DNA of 56,043 nt from Verrucomicrobiia bacterium (lineage in GTDB: Bacteria; Verrucomicrobiota; Verrucomicrobiia; Limisphaerales; JAOAIM01), in the NCBI GenBank assembly GCA_026414705.1, contig JAOAIM010000005.1:1-56043 (forward strand). Direction: 5' to 3'. The notes beneath the pieces were generated by a model, which was not told the DNA's origin, made no database searches, and saw only the letters and a program-made list of their open reading frames with translations. A program made the translations under genes and the position numbers. Positions 52,779 to 56,043 of this stretch are shown here, one piece after another. The first letter of the stretch is position 1, and every line of letters starts with the position of its first letter.

Positions 52779-55700
52779 ATGGCCGGGGCTGAATCCATCA
52801 GCGCGACCCGACGCCGGATTTCGAGGTGGCGGCGGGCCTGGCGCGTGTGCCGCTTGAGCGCGTTGCTGGCTGCACTGGCGCTGGTGCTGGCGGTGCTCTA
52901 CCTCAATCGCATCGGCCTGCCCGAGTTCCTGCGCCGTCCGTTGCTCGACCGGCTTCGCGCGCGCGGCCTGGCGTTGGAAGTCTCGCGCCTGCGCCTGAGC
53001 TTTCATCGCGGCATCGTGGCCGAGGGCGTCCAACTGGCGCGGGGCGAGGGTGCCGCCGCGCCCGGGCGCGCTCAGACCGGCGTGCGCCTGGACGCGCGCA
53101 GCGCGGACCTGAACCTTCGGTGGGCAGCGCTGCTTTCACGCCGGGTTGAAGTGACCGGCGTGGTGCTGCGCCAAGGCCGTCTGGTCTGGACGTTGGCCGG
53201 GCCGGGTGCGGCCCCGCGCGAGCTTGCGGCGGACGACCTCCACGGCACGTTGCGGCTGCTGCCCGGCGATGAATGGGCGCTCGACGATTTCCGCGCCCGC
53301 TTCGCCGGCGCGCGCTTCACCGTCTCCGGCCTGATCACCAACGCGTCGGCCTGGCGCACCAGCGCAACTCCCGGCCCGGCGGCCGACGCGCAAGCCCGGC
53401 AACGCCGCTGGCAGCGCTTCGCCGAAACGCTCGAACGCATCCAGTTCACCACCGCACCGGAACTGCGCCTGATGGTGCGTGGCGACGCGCGCGACCCGCG
53501 CAGTTTCACCGTGCGCCTGACGCTCGATGCGCCCGACGCCCGCACGCCATGGGGCGAACTGGCCGGCGCGCGACTTTCCACGCACGTCGCCCCACCCGGT
53601 TCGGACGCGCCGCATCAGGCCGAGGTGCGTCTGGCCGCGCAGCGCGCCCGCACCCCCTGGGCCACGGTGACCAATCTCGAAGTGCTGCTGACGCTCGCCG
53701 CGCCCAACGGCCTCGCTGACCACGTCCACGGCTCGTTGCTCGCCTCGGCCGACCTCCTGGCCACGCGCTGGGGCGAGTTGACCCGGCCACAGGTGCGGGT
53801 TGCCTGGCAGCACGCCGTCACAAATCCCATCCCGCTTTCCGGCCGCGGCGAGTTGCGCGCCGCCACGGCCACCACGCCCTGGCTGGCTGGAAACGACTTC
53901 CGCTTGAACGCAACCCTCGAACCCGCCACGGCCACGGGGGCACTGGCGACAGCGCCCGGCCCGTGGGCCTGGCTCACAAACCTCGAACCGTATGCGCTGG
54001 GGTGGAAGTGCGAACTGGCGCGACCGAATCCGAGCGCGGCGCCCCGCCTGGAAGTCGAGCACGTGACGTTGAGCGGACGCTGGCGCGCGCCGGAGCTGGC
54101 GCTGACGCACCTGCGCGCGGCGTTTCCCGAAGGCGATCTGGTCGCGGAGGCGAGGTTGGACGCCGTGACGCGCGCGCTCCAATTCGAGTTGCAGTCGGAT
54201 TTTGATCCGCAACGGCTTCTGCCGTGGTTGCCGGAGAAACCCCGCGAGCGGCTCGCCAGGTTTTCCTGGGCCACGCCGCCGCGACTCAGCGCCCGGGGCA
54301 CGCTGGTGCTGCCCGCCTGGACGAATCGCAGCCCGGACTGGCGCGCCGAGGTGCAGCCCACGCTCGAACTGGCAGGTGAGTTCGAGCTGACCCACGCCGC
54401 GTATTTGGGCGTGCCGGCGCAGCGGGCGCGCGGCCATTTCTTCTACACGAATCAGTTGTGGTGGCTGCCCGATCTGGAAGTGCTCCGGCCGGAGGGCACG
54501 CTCAGGCTCGAACACGTCGCCAGCGACGCGACGCGCGATTTTTTCTGGCGCGTGGAAGGCGTGTTCGATCCGCGCGCGGTGCGCCCGTTGCTCAAGCCCG
54601 GCGACGCTGACGACCTGGACCTGCTCTCGTGCCGAGCGGCGCCGGTGTTCACGGGCGAAATCCGGGGCCGCTGGCAGGAACGCGAGCGGCTCGGCTTTCA
54701 CGGACGCGTCGCGCTCACCAATTTCTCGGTCCGTGGCGAGCACGCGGACTGGTTCACGGCCACGCTCCAATACACCAACCGCGCGCTGGATTTGCTGGAG
54801 CCGCGTCTGGGCCGGGGCGCGGAAACCCTCACGGCGGAGGGCATTCGCGTGGACTGGCCGGGCGACCGCATCTGGTTCACCAACGGCCTGAGCACGACCG
54901 ATCCGATGGTCGTGGCACGGGCCATCGGGCCGCAGGTGGCGCGGGCGATTGAGCCGTATCGGTGGGCCGCGCCGCCGCGCGTGCGCGTGAACGGTTACGC
55001 GCCCTTGCACGGTTCGGAGAACGCCGACGTGCAATTTGAGATCGAGGGCGGCCCGTTTGCGTGGTGGAAGCTGTGCGCCCCGCGGATTGCGGGCGTCGCG
55101 CACTGGCGCGGCGAGACGGTGACGCTGACGAACGTGCAGATGGATTTTTACGGCGGGCAGGCGGCGGGCTTCGCGGCGCTGGATTTCACGCCGGCGCGCG
55201 GGGCGGCGTTCGCGTTCACGGCCGGGTTCACGAACGCGGCGCTGGCGCGGCTTCTGGCGGACCTGGCGGCGCGCACCAACCGGCTGGAAGGCGACCTGAC
55301 CGGTTGGGTTGAAGCGCGCGGCAACACCGACGATCCGCGCACCTGGACCGGCCAGGGCCGGGCGCGGTTGCGGGACGGATTTTTGTGGGAGCTGCCGATC
55401 TTTGGCGTGTTGTCCGGGCCGCTGGATTTCATCCTGCCCGGCGTGGCGAACAGTCGGTTCACCGAGGCCTCGGCGCGTTTCACCCTCACCAACGGACTGG
55501 TCGTCTGGGACAAGCTGGAGATGCGCGCCCCGGCGCTGCGGCTGCAATACGCCGGCACGGTGGACTGGGACGGACGCGTGGACATGCGCGTGGAGGCCGA
55601 GCCGTTGCGCGACGCGCCGCTGGTCGGGCGACTTTTCAGCTTCGCCCTCTGGCCGGTGAGCAAGCTTTTCCAATACCGCATCACCGGCACGCTCGCCGAA

Positions 55701-55829
55701 CCGAAGACCGAGCCGACGTACGTGCCCAAGTGGTTTTTCTTCCCGCTGCATCCGTTTCGGACGCTGGGCGAACTGCTCGCGCCCGACGCGGACCGGACCA
55801 ACGCGCCGCCTGCGCAGTCCCGTCCGTAA
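52779..55829 (+). CDS. AsmA-like envelope protein
   Basis: 1016 residues. An N-terminal cytoplasmic basic segment and one membrane helix (about 25-45, LSALLAALALVLAVLYLNRI) precede a long periplasmic part rich in beta-strands with recurring DARSADLNLRWAALLS/RVEVTGVVLRQGRLVW-type phrases, as in AsmA/TamB-like proteins. The C-terminus (LEGDLTGWVEARGNTDDPRT, then LFSFALWPVSKLFQYRITGTL and AEPKTEPTYVPKW) resembles the AsmA-like C-terminal domain. Such proteins are thought to bridge the membranes and move phospholipids. Located 182 bp after the DUF4340 gene. Confidence 0.82.
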   Translation: MAGAESISATRRRISRWRRAWRVCRLSALLAALALVLAVLYLNRIGLPEFLRRPLLDRLRARGLALEVSRLRLSFHRGIVAEGVQLARGEGAAAPGRAQTGVRLDARSADLNLRWAALLSRRVEVTGVVLRQGRLVWTLAGPGAAPRELAADDLHGTLRLLPGDEWALDDFRARFAGARFTVSGLITNASAWRTSATPGPAADAQARQRRWQRFAETLERIQFTTAPELRLMVRGDARDPRSFTVRLTLDAPDARTPWGELAGARLSTHVAPPGSDAPHQAEVRLAAQRARTPWATVTNLEVLLTLAAPNGLADHVHGSLLASADLLATRWGELTRPQVRVAWQHAVTNPIPLSGRGELRAATATTPWLAGNDFRLNATLEPATATGALATAPGPWAWLTNLEPYALGWKCELARPNPSAAPRLEVEHVTLSGRWRAPELALTHLRAAFPEGDLVAEARLDAVTRALQFELQSDFDPQRLLPWLPEKPRERLARFSWATPPRLSARGTLVLPAWTNRSPDWRAEVQPTLELAGEFELTHAAYLGVPAQRARGHFFYTNQLWWLPDLEVLRPEGTLRLEHVASDATRDFFWRVEGVFDPRAVRPLLKPGDADDLDLLSCRAAPVFTGEIRGRWQERERLGFHGRVALTNFSVRGEHADWFTATLQYTNRALDLLEPRLGRGAETLTAEGIRVDWPGDRIWFTNGLSTTDPMVVARAIGPQVARAIEPYRWAAPPRVRVNGYAPLHGSENADVQFEIEGGPFAWWKLCAPRIAGVAHWRGETVTLTNVQMDFYGGQAAGFAALDFTPARGAAFAFTAGFTNAALARLLADLAARTNRLEGDLTGWVEARGNTDDPRTWTGQGRARLRDGFLWELPIFGVLSGPLDFILPGVANSRFTEASARFTLTNGLVVWDKLEMRAPALRLQYAGTVDWDGRVDMRVEAEPLRDAPLVGRLFSFALWPVSKLFQYRITGTLAEPKTEPTYVPKWFFFPLHPFRTLGELLAPDADRTNAPPAQSRP

Positions 55830-55891
55830 AGACGGCTCTGCCTCGAGGGAGACGAATGCGCAAGCGGCCGTGCGCCCGCGTTTGCTCCTGT

Positions 55892-56043
55892 GCTCGCGGA
55901 CGCTGCCGTTCAAAGTTCAAGGTTCAAAGTTCGGAGTTTTGAGTGTTGGTTTCGCCGCGTTGGTTTCGCCGACTGCCAGTCGGCGGCACAGCAGATTTCC
56001 AATCTGCGCTACGCTCCAACGCTCCGTTCGATGTTCGATGTTC
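55892..56043. repeat. Composite intergenic repeat, copy 4 (cut by window end)
   Basis: Modules: TTCAAAG-type heptads, here TTCAAAG-TTCAAGG-TTCAAAG-TTCGGAG (about 55910-55937); CCGACT/AGTCGG hairpin (about 55969-55983); CAGATT-tcc-AATCTG hairpin (about 55992-56006); GCTCC units and TTCGATG heptads at the very end. The spacer 55830-55891 carries CTCGAGGGAGA remnants of the palindromic arm. Confidence 0.8.

Noticed and set aside
53136-55913. 925-residue minus-strand frame opposite the AsmA-like gene
   Set aside because: Antisense shadow with low-complexity Arg/Ala/Gly composition.

Overview
The window (56,043 bp, strongly GC-rich) looks like a chromosomal segment of a Verrucomicrobiota bacterium, probably of the Pedosphaerales/Limisphaerales type. 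This is inference. It rests on the intergenic repeats (TTCGATG and TTCAAAG heptad arrays, CCCTCTCCC...GGGAGAGGG palindromes, CAGATTtccAATCTG hairpins), on Tat-exported Gfo/Idh/MocA oxidoreductases, on the surface-protein module of the 'ETSTNLTHWTTLTN ... RFFRAR' type, and on housekeeping genes mixed with exported sugar-processing proteins. I found no phage, integrase, transposase or CRISPR locus. One tRNA gene (Ser, anticodon CGA) is present.

Layout. 1-11.1 kb: UvrD/PcrA-type helicase (5' end cut by the window edge), citrate synthase, M29 aminopeptidase, WecG/TagA glycosyltransferase, a NYN/YacP-type nuclease overlapping a VWA-like membrane protein, a Tat-exported oxidoreductase, and an exported alpha/beta-hydrolase. 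11.2-19.3 kb: YbjQ, YebC and an RND/MMPL exporter on the plus strand, convergent with a minus-strand Hsp20-Lon-LolA-like operon. 19.3-20.2 kb: a 1-kb repeat-filled spacer. 20.2-25.4 kb: a plus-strand run (small conserved protein, TatD/EboB-like hydrolase, lipoprotein polysaccharide deacetylase, GlcF, KDPG-type aldolase, GH16 glucanase). 25.5-30.8 kb: a second Tat-exported oxidoreductase, a UroD-like protein, tRNA-Ser, an exported TIM-barrel isomerase and an M48 lipoprotein protease. 31.3-34.0 kb: a minus-strand glycerate kinase / HTH-metallo-beta-lactamase fusion / HAD phosphatase operon. 34.1-40 kb: M42 peptidase, a zinc-ribbon unknown, a CotH plus lamin-tail surface protein and a secreted propeller-like protein. 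40.2-46.8 kb: NodU-type carbamoyltransferase, a polytopic membrane protein and SecA. 47.0-49.2 kb: a minus-strand set of exported protein, ECF sigma factor and single-span membrane protein. 49.6-55.8 kb: PQQ-type beta-propeller, DUF4340 protein and AsmA-like protein. The window ends inside another repeat copy.

How the parts fit. Many products act in the envelope: exporter plus LolA-like partner, AsmA-like protein, deacetylase, M48 and Lon proteases, Hsp20, SecA. A second theme is carbohydrate and C2/C3-acid use: two exported oxidoreductases, exported isomerase, GH16, esterase-like hydrolase, GlcF, glycerate kinase, KDPG-type aldolase and citrate synthase. The least conventional observations are the HTH-MBL fusion operon, the dispersed repeats that run into coding sequence (supplying the stop codon of the M48 gene and an in-frame loop in the LolA-like gene), and a 148-bp paired-hairpin element with terminal inverted repeats. 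Starts were often moved inward from the longest open frame, to an ATG/GTG placed before a signal peptide or the conserved N-terminus; Shine-Dalgarno sequences are generally weak here.
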